64,000 nt of DNA from Tetragonia tetragonoides. Taxonomy: Eukaryota; Streptophyta; Magnoliopsida; Caryophyllales; Aizoaceae. The stretch is from NCBI GenBank assembly GCA_038025085.1, contig CM076139.1, forward strand, positions 54,354,807 through 54,418,806, written 5' to 3'. Under the pieces are notes generated by a model, which saw nothing but the letters and a program-made list of their open reading frames with translations, searched no databases and had not been told where the DNA came from. How positions within the stretch are numbered: the stretch's first letter is position 1; the number at the start of each line of letters is the position of its first letter. Below are positions 22,230-33,154 of this stretch, one piece after another. The translations under genes were made by a program, and so were the position numbers.

Positions 22230-23567
22230 TTAAGAGCATCCTCCCTCTCCAAATTGAATGCGACCATTATGAATATCATAGACGACATCAAAAGTTTGCT
22301 GAGCAGCGCTGCCAATAATGGCTAGGTCATGTCCTGGCTGATCACCTACAACGGATGCAAACAACAGGCATTGCTGTTCCTTATTCCCATTAAGCACCCC
22401 AGCTGGATTCAGATCGATTGTCGCGTTGTCGGAGAAATGGAGGCTCACCTTCGGTGGCATGATCTGTTTTTTGGCTGATTCAGACAGGTTGCTCAAGTCA
22501 TAGCACAAGTCAAAATGCTTTGGTTGCTTTATGGTTGTGATATTCGGGTAGCTGCTGGACATCTGCTTCTGAAACTCTTCCTTTAGCTTATTGTAGGCTA
22601 GTGGGGGAAGTCTAGTGCTGATGGTGCCGGAGTCTAGCATGGTGCCTGATGAGAACACCGACGACGATATGTCAAGCCACTTGCCTCCTACACTTATCCC
22701 TATCAGCTCCACGAAGTAGTGGCTCGGGTGCTGAACCTTCTTTATCAACTGAGTGCTTACCAATTTCCTTGATTTCTAAAATACAGAGTACATAATAAAT
22801 TCACCAATAATGTAACAAATTCTATAAAAAGTCCAACGTAAAGTTATTTAATTTAATTATTACCAGTGGAGCAGTTTGGCCTAGAGCGAGATGGCCGGTG
22901 CTACTCCTCCTCCCAGTGGGCAAGCAGTAGGAGAAATAGTGGCCAAATTGGGCCTGGGCTTGCCAGAGGATGGAGGATTGCTTGTCTTGGCCCAGCCCAA
23001 TCATGCCAGAAGAGCCATTGAGATTGCCTTTAGTGTGCTCCACACAAGCAAAGGTGAAATTGTGAACCACTGCTGATTGGTTTAAGGTTAAGATGTCAGT
23101 GGCAAAGAAGCCGGAAGTTATGGTACCGTCCCCATAGCGGCCCTCGTATTCGCAACGGGAGGGGAGTGTGCACTTCTTTTCACTCACCTCCTTGCATTTG
23201 TTATCGTCGCACTTTATTTGATCGAATGTGGTTGAACTATTCGGGTCAAATATTTTATCCTCTTGGGAGTAACATTTTGGAAAGCAGTGGCACTGTGTCC
23301 ACATTGCTGAGCTACCTGCATTTTTCATTATTGTGGTTAACTTATATTTAAGACGGTCTTATCGTAAATTTGATACGAGTATTCAAATTATTAATTAGTC
23401 CTATATATACAGTACTTATTATTGTTGATGGTACCTGCATCAAAAATGAGACGGAGTTGCTGTGGTGGTGTGCCAAGTGCAACAGCGACCACATAACTAG
23501 CTGAGCCAATACGTTTTCCATGAAAAGCAGGGAGATATGCTGTTGTGTGCTCTTTCTCTGGTGCTAG

Positions 23568-23660
<93 letters not shown>

Positions 23661-24373
23661 TTCGGCTGAGAATTGGGCTTGAATTGACTCAGCTCGATCT
23701 TGGTCCCATTCTAGTAATTCATCCAGAGTAGGAGCGCTATCCTTGTCCATCCCACACCACCTATTCATTAGCATTACTGATGCATGTCCACTCCCTGCTA
23801 GGCCGCTACCTGCAGCTGCGCAATACAATATATATGAAGATCGAGTATTAACTTATTATTATTATAGTGCTATATGCATGTCCATCACTACTTAAATTAC
23901 GTCGGATATATATATATATATATATATATATGACCGAAATAATAAGGACAATGTTGGAAAATTAACCCCCTTTTCCTTGCTTGTTTTAAAACCTGTACAA
24001 AAATAACAATATATACATTTATCTGAAACGGATGGACTATAGAGTAGTACTACTACAAGCCATAAAATTATGAATGAATTAAATGTGCTATTAATAAACA
24101 TTATTATATATGTCATATCATATGTAATCAACCTTGGGATAAATTTGGTTGCTGGCAAGTGTCTGTAGGGATGAGGGAAGGGAACTCATGATCAAGATAG
24201 TAGCTATCAATATCATTATTAGAATATGAAACTTCTTCTACGGCGGTCTCTCTTACTTCACGACCCGTATTATCCCCAGCTGCTTTCATACAACAAGATG
24301 AAAGACAAAGGAAAATGCAATAACTGGTAAGAACTAAATTAATAACGAAGACACTGGAAATAGAATTAGCCAT
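22230..24373 (-). CDS. Secreted aspartic protease, nepenthesin/CND41-like (A1 family), with DAG first triad
   Basis: Four exons (24133-24373, 23435-23809, 22864-23315, 22230-22775) join in frame to 537 residues. A signal peptide (MANSISSVFVINLVLTSYCI) is followed by a pro-region with PTLDELLEWDQDRAESIQ, typical of CND41-type enzymes. A 31-Asn tract lies at about 131-161. The first catalytic triad, split by an intron, reads DAGSSAMW (D204-A205-G206) where the family has DTGS. The flap tyrosine lies in RYGDGT (Y266), and the second triad is normal (LDSGT, D404). Cys-rich CHCFPKCY fits the nepenthesin insert. The family cleaves proteins in the apoplast, vacuole or plastid. The Thr-to-Ala change could lower activity. 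All splice sites are canonical, so the gene is probably expressed; substrate unknown. Confidence 0.92.
23568..23660. repeat. Coding (ATT)31 microsatellite
   Basis: Thirty-one uninterrupted ATT units on the plus strand encode 31 asparagines (AAT) in exon 2 of the aspartic protease. Being a triplet repeat, length changes keep the frame. Confidence 0.97.
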
Positions 24374-24460
24374 TACTATTATATTGTGGAAACTCTCAAT
24401 TTTTTCTGTGACTCCCAACAGATTATATTTGCATGGCTTATAATGCAACATATGCATGCC

Positions 24461-24468
24461 TTTTTATA
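24461..24468 (-). promoter_or_regulatory. TATA box of the aspartic protease gene
   Basis: TATAAAAA on the minus strand lies about 90 bp upstream of the ATG at 24373, which leaves room for a ~55-60-nt leader. Position and sequence fit a plant TATA box; not proven. Confidence 0.6.
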
Positions 24469-24953
24469 GTGGTGTGTTTTTACTGTATGTATAGTGACGA
24501 CCTTGCATTCTCTAATTTCTCTCTCTCCTGCTTTCCAAGAATGACCATTACTGGGATGCCAAGCAAGTGCACTGGTACTATGTGGGACAAGTAAAAAGTT
24601 ACGCAAACGCAGATAAATAAATGTTCTTTTTATCCCAAAACTTGTATAAAACGATGGCCTCACATTGAGGCCACTCATACAAGTATGACGTTATGGGTGC
24701 TTACGTCATGATGCTTGGTTATAGAGGTGACATCACCCCTTGCATGAGAAGGCCTCATAATTGTTTCTTTTTTTGGATAAAAAATAAATGTGCTTGTTGT
24801 GAGTGTGTGTATATATGTGGTTGCCTTGCTTTTGCTGGAGCGCACGTTGGAAGGTACTAACGTCATGCTTGGTTATTGAGGTGGCTGCCTAAAAGCGGCC
24901 TCATAAAAAACTTACTATAAAACACAAAAATGTACTAACTTTTATACTCACTA

Positions 24954-25784
24954 CACTACAACAATTAGTCACTTGCGCCACGAATTTCACCTCGGGACGT
25001 CAAATTTTATGACCAACTTTTTCGGATTTTTTGAAATTGCCACGGAAAAATATTTCATGGCCATTTCTAAGAAAACTGCCACGGGAAAAATAATTTTATG
25101 CTTGTTTCTCCACGGACAAAACAAAATTGTGGCCATTTTGGAATAATCGCTACGAGTGGAATAACTTCGTGGCTAAATTGCCACGGAAATATACTTGTGT
25201 GGCCAAATTGCCACCATTTTTTTTTTCGTGGCCATTTACAAATTTTGCCACGGAATTGACTAGTTTACCACGAGAAATTTTGTGGATGTCGATATTTTTT
25301 CCATGTAATAACATTCTAAATATAATAATGTTCATACTTTAATCATATAAGAAGTTTAGCATAGATGGTTTGAGTCACTTATAAACTATGAGACGTCTCA
25401 AGTTCATTCAAGACTCACTAATGACAATTCTAAGGTTTTCCTTATTTCTTTTTTCATGTTTAATTAGCCACTAGTATTCATGTTTAATTAGCCACTAGTA
25501 TAGTTGTAGCTATTAAATAACCCTCCACGAAAATTCTAGTAGCTAATTGAAAACTTTCTACGAGTCCTCTAGTGGCAAGATGTTAACATGTCACTAACAA
25601 AACTGTGGCTAGACTTCTCGTCATAGTCACAAGAGTGCTTTTACCGTGGTTAAATAGATTGCCACGGCCTTATAGGCCACGACAAGTCACGAGAAAAATT
25701 CTCGTGGCTAAGTGCTTTTGTCACGAAAATTTCATAGGATAACTACAATTATTATAGTGGTGCAAGTGATCATTTCTTATAGTG
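24954..25784. mobile_element. Non-autonomous CACTA (En/Spm) element, 831 bp
   Basis: The left end CACTACAACAATTAGTCACT (continuing TGCGCCAC) pairs with the inverted right end CACTATAAGAAATGATCACT (continuing TGCACCAC). A 3-bp CTA duplication (24951-24953 and 25785-25787) flanks it, as expected for CACTA elements. The interior is filled with subterminal repeats built on GCCACG/CGTGGC. No transposase is present. Confidence 0.85.
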
Positions 25785-28700
25785 CTACCTTCATGTGGTA
25801 AGAAGTTAGAGGTAATAGGCTTTTGGATATTAATTGAAGTCTTTACTCGTTAATGTTGAAATCCCTCTTCCATAATAGGGAGTATGGATTTTTCATTTTA
25901 TTTTATCATTACTCATATAGCTAGGGGGATAAAGATTATTCTAATTCATGCTTTTCCATATATCATAAAGTGACTTTTGAAAAGTTTATAAAGTAACTTA
26001 ACTTGAGTTAAAAATGGGTCATCAACTGATGGATAATATTTCTTATTTTCTTAAGCGGTGTTTATTCAGTAGGAATACAATACAATGCAATGCAATTATT
26101 TTATAGGGTAAATGTGAGGTCACTGAGGTGGAAAAGGAAGGAAGTGAAGGAAGGAGAAGGGAAAAGTGAGATTGATTACCAAATCGTCAAAAGTAGTCAT
26201 CGTTATATGGGTAAAGTTGAGCAATTGTAATAATTATTACATTATATATACATATAATTACAATTATCTACAGTCAAAGTGGTGCATTGGAGACCGTGAA
26301 AAAACAAATATAAACATCTTCACAAAACGGAAGGAGTATAATATACACTCCAGGCCAGGTTTAAGCACACAATCACATCCTGGTGACTTCCATGCATGCA
26401 TTAACTAAACGGAAAATTACTGGCCTATATATATGTATACATGTATGCTTCCAATGCATAAACCCTCACATACATTTTATAATCCTCTGATCACTCCCAC
26501 ATACGATCATAAAAGACCGCCATTTTTTAGGAGCACTATACCTATATTCTATAGATAGGTATACCCACCCTTTACAAAAATATGTTCAACCCATTTTGGG
26601 TTATAGCCAGTGCCGGCTCTTAGCATGTGCATGTGGAGCACTTGCACAGGGCCTCAAGTTTTTTGGGGCCCCAAATTTTAAAGTGGGTCTGACCTAAAAC
26701 ACTTGAATTTGAAGTTTTTGAATCTGAGTCGCCTTTTCCATTGGATTATAGGAATTACAAATTTAGTTTTTGATCATATTGTATTACTTATTCCATTTTC
26801 AATTGGTTTATGTGATGTGATATTTTCCGGTTGTCAAGTAACTTCGAATGATTTCTTTTTTGATGAAAAAAAGAAGAAGAAAGTGTCTGCTCTAAAGTTT
26901 TAGAGCCTAATTTTAAATTTTCGCACAGGGCCCCATAAAAATTGGAGACGGCCCTGGTTATAGCTCATGCCGTAAAATTTACAAATGTCTAATCTATTTA
27001 GTATCTGCTTCCTAACTAGTTACTTTTAAGTGTACCATTTATTAATTGAATAAATACAACAACTATACTATAACGCTATTTTCCTAATTACAACTAGCTA
27101 GTAATATACTGTATTATTTATAAAGAAGTAGTTGGTATTAGTGAATTGAATCCATTTATCATATATACTCTTTCATGTCATGACATGTCATACATACATT
27201 TATATTATACTCCGTATATAATATTTAAATTAACTCAAATTCGATAACACTCGATCAATTCGAAGTGATAAAAAATAAAACGTACTCAAATCAAAACTTA
27301 CTCAAAATGCGGATATATCTACCTCACTGTTTTCATCCATTTAACCATATTCCAACTCTCAGTCCCTTATGATTAAAGCACGACTAGATTTAGTTTCAAA
27401 AAAAGAAAAAAAAAAGGCGCACGACTAGATGTTAGCTTTAAACAAAGATAAATTAAAGATGCATGTGATACACGAACTAGTAAAGTCTGATGTTATGTGC
27501 CATTAGCGAATTTTTGGTGAGATAGAACAAATGCAGCCTTTTCCGTACACTAACATGAATTATTGGCTCAAGTGGTGGGCTAGTCCATGGGCTCCTCCTC
27601 GTCCGCCATAAACAATGACCGCATATATATTATTATTTATTATTATTATAAACTAGTGTTCATGCTCATGCGATGTACGAGATGTTTCATTTCTATTTGA
27701 TTTTTTTTTTTAAATTTAATGTTTTCTAATGGGTTGCCTTACTTTTAACTTTGTTGTAAAAATTTTCTTTTTATTTTTTGGTACTAATTTTGTGATTAAC
27801 TGGTAAATAAAACTAAAACAACACCAAGACGGGATTTGGAGAGATTCATCCGCACCCTGACTCTTAATTTGTTTAGGAAAAATATTAAAATGTTGGGAGG
27901 AGCGATGCCATCAAGTCATGGTAATAGTCATTCACTGGTCGTGTATTAGCTTTTGATAAAAATAAGTAAAAAATAAAAAATAAAAAGAAGTCATTGATTG
28001 GCTTGTGGTGCCTCTATAAAAGTTAGAAGTTTCTACCCCTAAATGACATAGTTTGTTGCATTATAGTTCTACTTATTATGATTAGTCATACTATAAACTT
28101 TGATTTATATTTGACCCTTAGAAAACGATTATTAGCTTTTTATCACCACAAAAAAAAAAAAAAAAAAACGGCTGCCAAATTTTACCACCGTTAGGAGATC
28201 CGTCGCAAGCCACGAGAAATTTTGTGGATGTCGATATTTTTTCCATGTAATAACATTCTAAATATAATAATTTCCATACTTTAATCATATAAGAAGTTTA
28301 GCATAGATGGTTTGAGTCACTTATAAACTCTGAGACGTCTCAAGTTCAAGACTCACTAATGACAATTCTAAGGTTTTCCTTATTTCTTTTTTCATGTTTA
28401 ATTAGCCACTAGTATAGTTGTAGCTATTAAATAACCCTCCACGAAAATTCTAGTAGCTAATTGAAAATTTTCTACGAGTCCTCTAATGGCAAGATGTTAA
28501 CATGTCACTAACAAAACTGTGGCTAGACTTCTCGTCATAGTCACAAGAGTGCTTTTACCGTGGTTAAATAGATTGCCACGACCTTATAGGCCACGACAAG
28601 TCACGAGAAAAATTCCCATGGCTAAGTACTTTTGTCACGAAAATTTCATAGGATAACCACAATTATTATAGTAGCGCAAGTGACCATTTCTTATAGTGCT

Positions 28701-30175
28701 ACCTTCATGTGGTAAGAAGTTAGAAGTAATAGGCTTTTGGATATTAATTGAAGTCTTTACTCGTTAATGTTGAAATCCCTCTTCCATAATAGGGAGTATG
28801 GATTTTTCATTTTATTTTATCATTACTCATATAGCTAGGGGGATAAAGATTATTCTAATTCATGCTTTTCCATATATCATAAAGTGACTTTTGAAAAGTT
28901 TATAAAGTAACTTAACTTGAGTTAAAAATGGGTCATCAACCGATGGACAATATTTCTTATTTTCTTAAGCGGTGTTTACTCAGTAGGAATACAATACAAT
29001 GTAATGTAATTATTTTATAGGGTAAATGTGAGGTCATTGAGGTGGAAAGGAAGGAAGTGAAGGAAGGAGAAGGGAAAAGTGAGATTGATTACCAAATCGT
29101 CAAAAGTAGTCATCATTATATGGGTAAAGTTGAGCAATTGTAATAATTATTACATTATATATGCATATAATTACAATTATCTACAGTCAAAGTGGTGCAT
29201 TGAAGACCGTGAAAAAAAAAAATAGAAATATCTTCACGAAACGGAAGGAGTATAATATACACTCCAGGCCAGGCTTAAGCACACAATCACATCCTGGTGA
29301 CTTCCATGCATGCATTAACTAAACGGAAAATTACTGGCCTATATATATGTATACGTGTATGCTTCCAATGCATAAACCCTCACATACATTTTATAATCCT
29401 CTGATCACGCCCACATACGATCATAAAATACCGCCATTTTTTAGGAGCACTATACCTATAGTCTATAGATAGGTATACCCACCCTTTACAAAAATATGTT
29501 CAACCCATTTTGGGTTATAGCTCATGCCGTAAAATTTACAAAGGTCTAATCTATTTAGTATCTGCTTCCTAACTAGTTACTTTTAAGTGTACCATTTATT
29601 AATTGAATAAATACAACAACTATACTATAACGCTATTTTTCTAATTACAACTAGCTAGTAATATACTGTATTATTTATAAAGAAGTGGTTGGTATTAGTG
29701 AATTGAATCCATTTATCATATATACTCTTTCATGTCATGACATGTCATACATACATTTATATTATACTCTGTATATGATATTTAAATTAACTCAAATCCG
29801 ATAACACTCGATCAATTCGAAGTGATACAAAAATAAAACGTACTCAAATCAAAACTTACTCAAAATGCGGATGTGGTGCCTCTACAAAAATAAAACGTAC
29901 TTAATCAAAACTTAGCTTTTGATAAAAATAAATAAAAAATAAAAAATAAAAAGAAGTCATTGATTGGCTTGTGGTGCCTCTATAAAAGTTAGAGGTTTCT
30001 ACCCCTAAATGACATAGTTTGTTACATTATAGTTCTACTTATTATGATTAGTCATACTATAAACTTTGATTTATATTTGACCCTTAGAAAACGATTATTA
30101 GCTTTTTATCACCACAAAAAAAAAAACCAGAAAACGGCTGCCAAATTTTACCACCGTCAGGAGATCCGTCGCAAG
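25268..30175. repeat. Tandem segmental duplication: unit A 25268-28209, unit B 28210-30175
   Basis: Both units start CCACGAGAAATTTTGTGGAT inside the CACTA element at 24954 and end GAGATCCGTCGCAAG inside the CACTA element at 30110. Similarity runs through both units with few substitutions. Unit A (2,942 bp) has a 349-bp hAT insertion missing from B. Unit B (1,966 bp) lacks about 620 bp of A (about 27312-27930). No gene is seen in either unit. Confidence 0.93.
26608..26956. mobile_element. Short non-autonomous hAT element, 349 bp
   Basis: Ends CAGTGCCGGCTCT and, inverted, CAGGGCCGTCTCC fit hAT terminal repeats. The 8-bp duplication GTTATAGC (26600-26607 and 26957-26964) is exact. Unit B of the duplication preserves the empty site with one GTTATAGC, which confirms both boundaries. 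Confidence 0.92.
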
Positions 30176-30877
30176 GAGGAGGCAGCGGCGGGTCCAGCTA
30201 CGGGAAGTGTCTGTAGCCATTTTCCTCGACGCTGAGGTAAAATAGCCGCGGAATACAATCTGCCGCTGGAATCAGCGGCGGATTAATCTCCATCCGCCGC
30301 TGATGTTAGCTGCGGATGAGAGAAATTCCGTCGCTGCTGTAAAATTAAAAAAAAAAACAAAAAAATAAATAAATTAAATGGGCAGAAGGCGAGCTGATCG
30401 CTTCCCACACGCGCCCGGACCTGCACGCTCGCGCTTCTAGGGGATTTATTCCTCACCAGGAATGCCTGCATGAGGTCTCGAACCTCGCACACCCGCGGGG
30501 TAGGAAGACCTTCTACCAGCGCGCCCCAAGAGCTCTTTGTCAATAATATATACAATACAATAAATTTAACCCATTTCTGAACCAAGCCTAAAAACAAGAT
30601 TAGCAGCGGGATTAAACAATTCCGCCGCTGCTTAGTTGCGGAAAAGTTTAATCCCGTCGTTAATCGCCTGCGGAACTAATTCGACGCTGTGATTTGCTTA
30701 ATTTTTTTTTTTAAATTATCATCTAAGGAAACTAATTTTCCGTAACTAATTAGCTACGGATTTGAAAATTCCGTAGCTATGAAAAAAATACGCAGCTAAT
30801 TTAGCTACGAAAACTTTTCCGCAGCTAATTTGCTATGGAAAATTTTCCGCAGCCTTTTTGGTTTTTTTTTTGTAGTG
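30110..30877. mobile_element. Non-autonomous CACTA element, 768 bp
   Basis: Left end CACCACAAAAAAAAAAACCA pairs with inverted right end CACTACAAAAAAAAACCAAA. A TAT duplication (30107-30109 and 30878-30880) flanks it. Subterminal repeats on CCGCCGCTG/CAGCGGCGG and TAGCTACGGA occupy both arms. A tRNA-like segment sits in the centre. A 66-bp stub of the same left end survives at 28144-28209, at the end of duplication unit A. Confidence 0.85.
30350..30535 (-). mobile_element. tRNA-derived SINE-like segment nested in the CACTA element
   Basis: On the minus strand, GCGCGCTGGTAGAAGG (about 30511-30527, A-box-like) is followed some 30 nt later by GAGGTTCGAGACCTC (30472-30486), a perfect B box. The segment is GC-rich and ends in an A/T-rich tail. 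It is not a folded tRNA gene: no acceptor stem pairing is apparent. A clear target duplication was not found. Confidence 0.5.
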
Positions 30878-31089
30878 TATTAACAAACATGATTATACTA
30901 TGTTATAAAGTTCTTCTACCAAAGATTATCATAGTAGACAATGGACCGAAATGAACTAAGTACATCAAAAATTTATTAAAACAAAATCTAGGTGACCCAT
31001 GTCCCAGCCCCCAGCGAGCGCCATGTCCCATTCTCAGCGCCTATATGTCCCATGTCCCAAGTCCCCATGTCCAAGGGCTGAAATCATTG

Positions 31090-31995
31090 TTCGATCGGGA
31101 ACCTGAATGACCATTCTGAGGCACCGGCAGAGGTCCTCTAGGGTGACGATAGATCCCTCCGGGTTTGGCGAAAACGGAACCGGACCCCAAGAAGTCGAAA
31201 ATCACAAGTTATAATCCACGTTTTTTGGACTTCCGGGAGGCCCTAGAACGAAGGTGGATACTTTCGTACCACATCATACGGGACAACCTTTGGAAATATA
31301 AGAGGCCTCCGGGGTCCGTTATCGGGTCCCTTATAAGCTTATATTGGCGTTCTACGGGACACCAACATAAGGGTCGAAACACAAAGGCATGGGTGATATC
31401 AAAGTTCAGGGTTGTAGGTGACCCTCCTAGGGCACTGATGGTCCTCTAAAGTCATGATAGAGACCCCAGATAAGTTTGGGCAAAAAGGGCACCAGGGCCA
31501 GTGAAAGCCGAAAACGAAGGCTATATCCTATAATCCATGTTTTTAGGCTTCCGGGAGGCCCCAAAACAAATGTGGATATTATCGCACCACATCACATGGG
31601 ACACCCTTAGGGAAGATTACAGCCCCTCAGGGTCCGTTATCTGGTCCCTGATAGGCTTGTAAGGGCTTTTACAGTGCACCAATGTATGGGGTGGAACACT
31701 GAAGGCATACATGATAACAAAGTTCGAGGATCCAGATAATCCTCCCGGGGCACTGAGGGTGCTCTGGGGTCATGATACAACCCACAGAGAAGTTTGGGCA
31801 AAAATGACACACGGCGCCCGGAAGCCGAAAACGAAGGCTATAATCAACGTTTCTTGAGCTTTCGGGAGGCCCCGAAACGAAGGTGTATATTTTCGCACCA
31901 CATCATACTGGACACCTCTAGAAGACATGCGGTGGCCTCCGGGTAGGTTATCAAGTCCTTGGTAGGTTTGAAAGGCCTCTTAGTGAACATTGGAG
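31090..31995 (+). repeat. ~313-bp tandem repeat, array A (about 3 diverged units)
   Basis: The landmark CTCTAG/CTCTAA/CTCTGG falls at 31136, 31444 and 31762 (spacing about 308 and 318). Each unit carries GCCGAAAACGAAGGCTATA, then TTTTTGGGCTTCCGGGAGGC-like sequence, then a cgcaccacatc...gggacac segment. Units are more diverged than those of the array at 50.3-53.1 kb but run in the same orientation. Confidence 0.85.
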
Positions 31996-32330
31996 GCTAA
32001 TCCACGGATTTGGGTACCATGCTTGGCTCCTCACCACCCCGTGCCGCCAAACCTACCCCTAAGCCCTCTCTACTATTATAGTGAAGTCTCATTATTTTTT
32101 TCAACTTTTTTGAAGTGATTTCTATTTTTTTGATATTTTTTCTATTTTTCAGCGTACTTTTTAATTAAAAGTTAAATTAAATTGCTACAATCTGTGAAAA
32201 GATAAATATTTTTTCCGTAACTTAATAATATACTTGAAAAGTTTTAGGTCGAACTTTTGGAAAATTATTCTCCAAACTCTCAAAATTCCAGTACGAAAGT
32301 TATGCATTAGGCATGTCTACTTTTGTTATT
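31990..32330. repeat. Dispersed duplicate segment, copy 1
   Basis: A stretch containing CACCACCCCGTGCCGCCAAA and TATAGTGAAGTCTCATTA recurs at about 32465-32524 and continues, after the copia insertion, at 40029-40200. Copy 2 is thus the interrupted target of the copia element. Confidence 0.75.
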
Positions 32331-32524
32331 AGAACGATTAAATCTTATAAGACTTTTTAGTGGTTAGTTGCTTGATAGAGGGCTTACGGTAGAAGGAAGG
32401 CAAGCGACATGACGCGACATGAAGCGCATGTCATTATGAAAGTTATGCATTGGGCATGTGGACGGTTTTTGGGTATCGAGCATGGCTCTCCACCACCCCG
32501 TACCACCAAACCTACCCCCACGCC

Positions 32525-33154
32525 TGAAGGATCTATGTCCTGTCAGTCAAGGTGCGAAATTCGGAATTAAATAACAGAGCTAGTTAACCCATCGATTTAG
32601 TAGGTCGTAATGTTTAGCTAAAGACCGCTTACGATAATTGGACCGATATGAGTTGGCCGACTACTAAATGCGATGGGCCTAACGGGTCACACGCTTAAGT
32701 AATCGATGGATCAATATTTAATTAATAGACCTAGGAGTCGCATTAGTTAATTAATAAGAGAGAACCGTAAGTGGGCCTACCTAGGGTTAGCCCACTACAT
32801 GTGAACTCTACAGTTTAAATAGAAGAGAAGGAGGATGTAACTAGGTTACAGGTTTCAACTGATAGCCTCTTTCTCTCCTATTCTCTCTAAACAACCAAGC
32901 ACCTCCATAGCCCAATGAACGGTTCCTTGTGCTCGTTCTAGCTAACGAACGTGTTTGGATTAATCGTATCGATTGCTGCATGGACTACGGTAGAGGGATT
33001 ACACTTGAAATCCTAATTCGCACATATCGATATTTAATCGATCAATGAGGAACGCATCAAGAGGTATATTTATGTGTATTTAATGACCCATTAAGTTTTC
33101 GGCTTCTAGTTGTATTCAGCTTATATGATTAGATCATTGCAACTACATCTTACA
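32525..33154 (+). repeat. 5' LTR of the copia element
   Basis: The 630-bp TG...CA repeat matches 39399-40028. TTTAAATAGAAGAGAAGGAG near 32814 is a possible promoter region. Confidence 0.92.

Noticed and set aside
23537..23731. Plus-strand open frame with a poly-Tyr run
   Set aside because: It is the antisense shadow of the poly-Asn tract in the aspartic protease exon.
24675..24900. A MITE defined by repeated 'acgtcatg..gcttggttat' segments
   Set aside because: Two similar direct segments occur, but no inverted ends or target duplication could be defined.
30472..30535. A tRNA gene
   Set aside because: A and B boxes are present but no cloverleaf acceptor stem or anticodon arm can be paired; a tRNA-derived SINE fits better.
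31090..32000. CRISPR-like regular repeats
   Set aside because: Repeat units are ~313 bp and contiguous without spacers, and the genome is eukaryotic.
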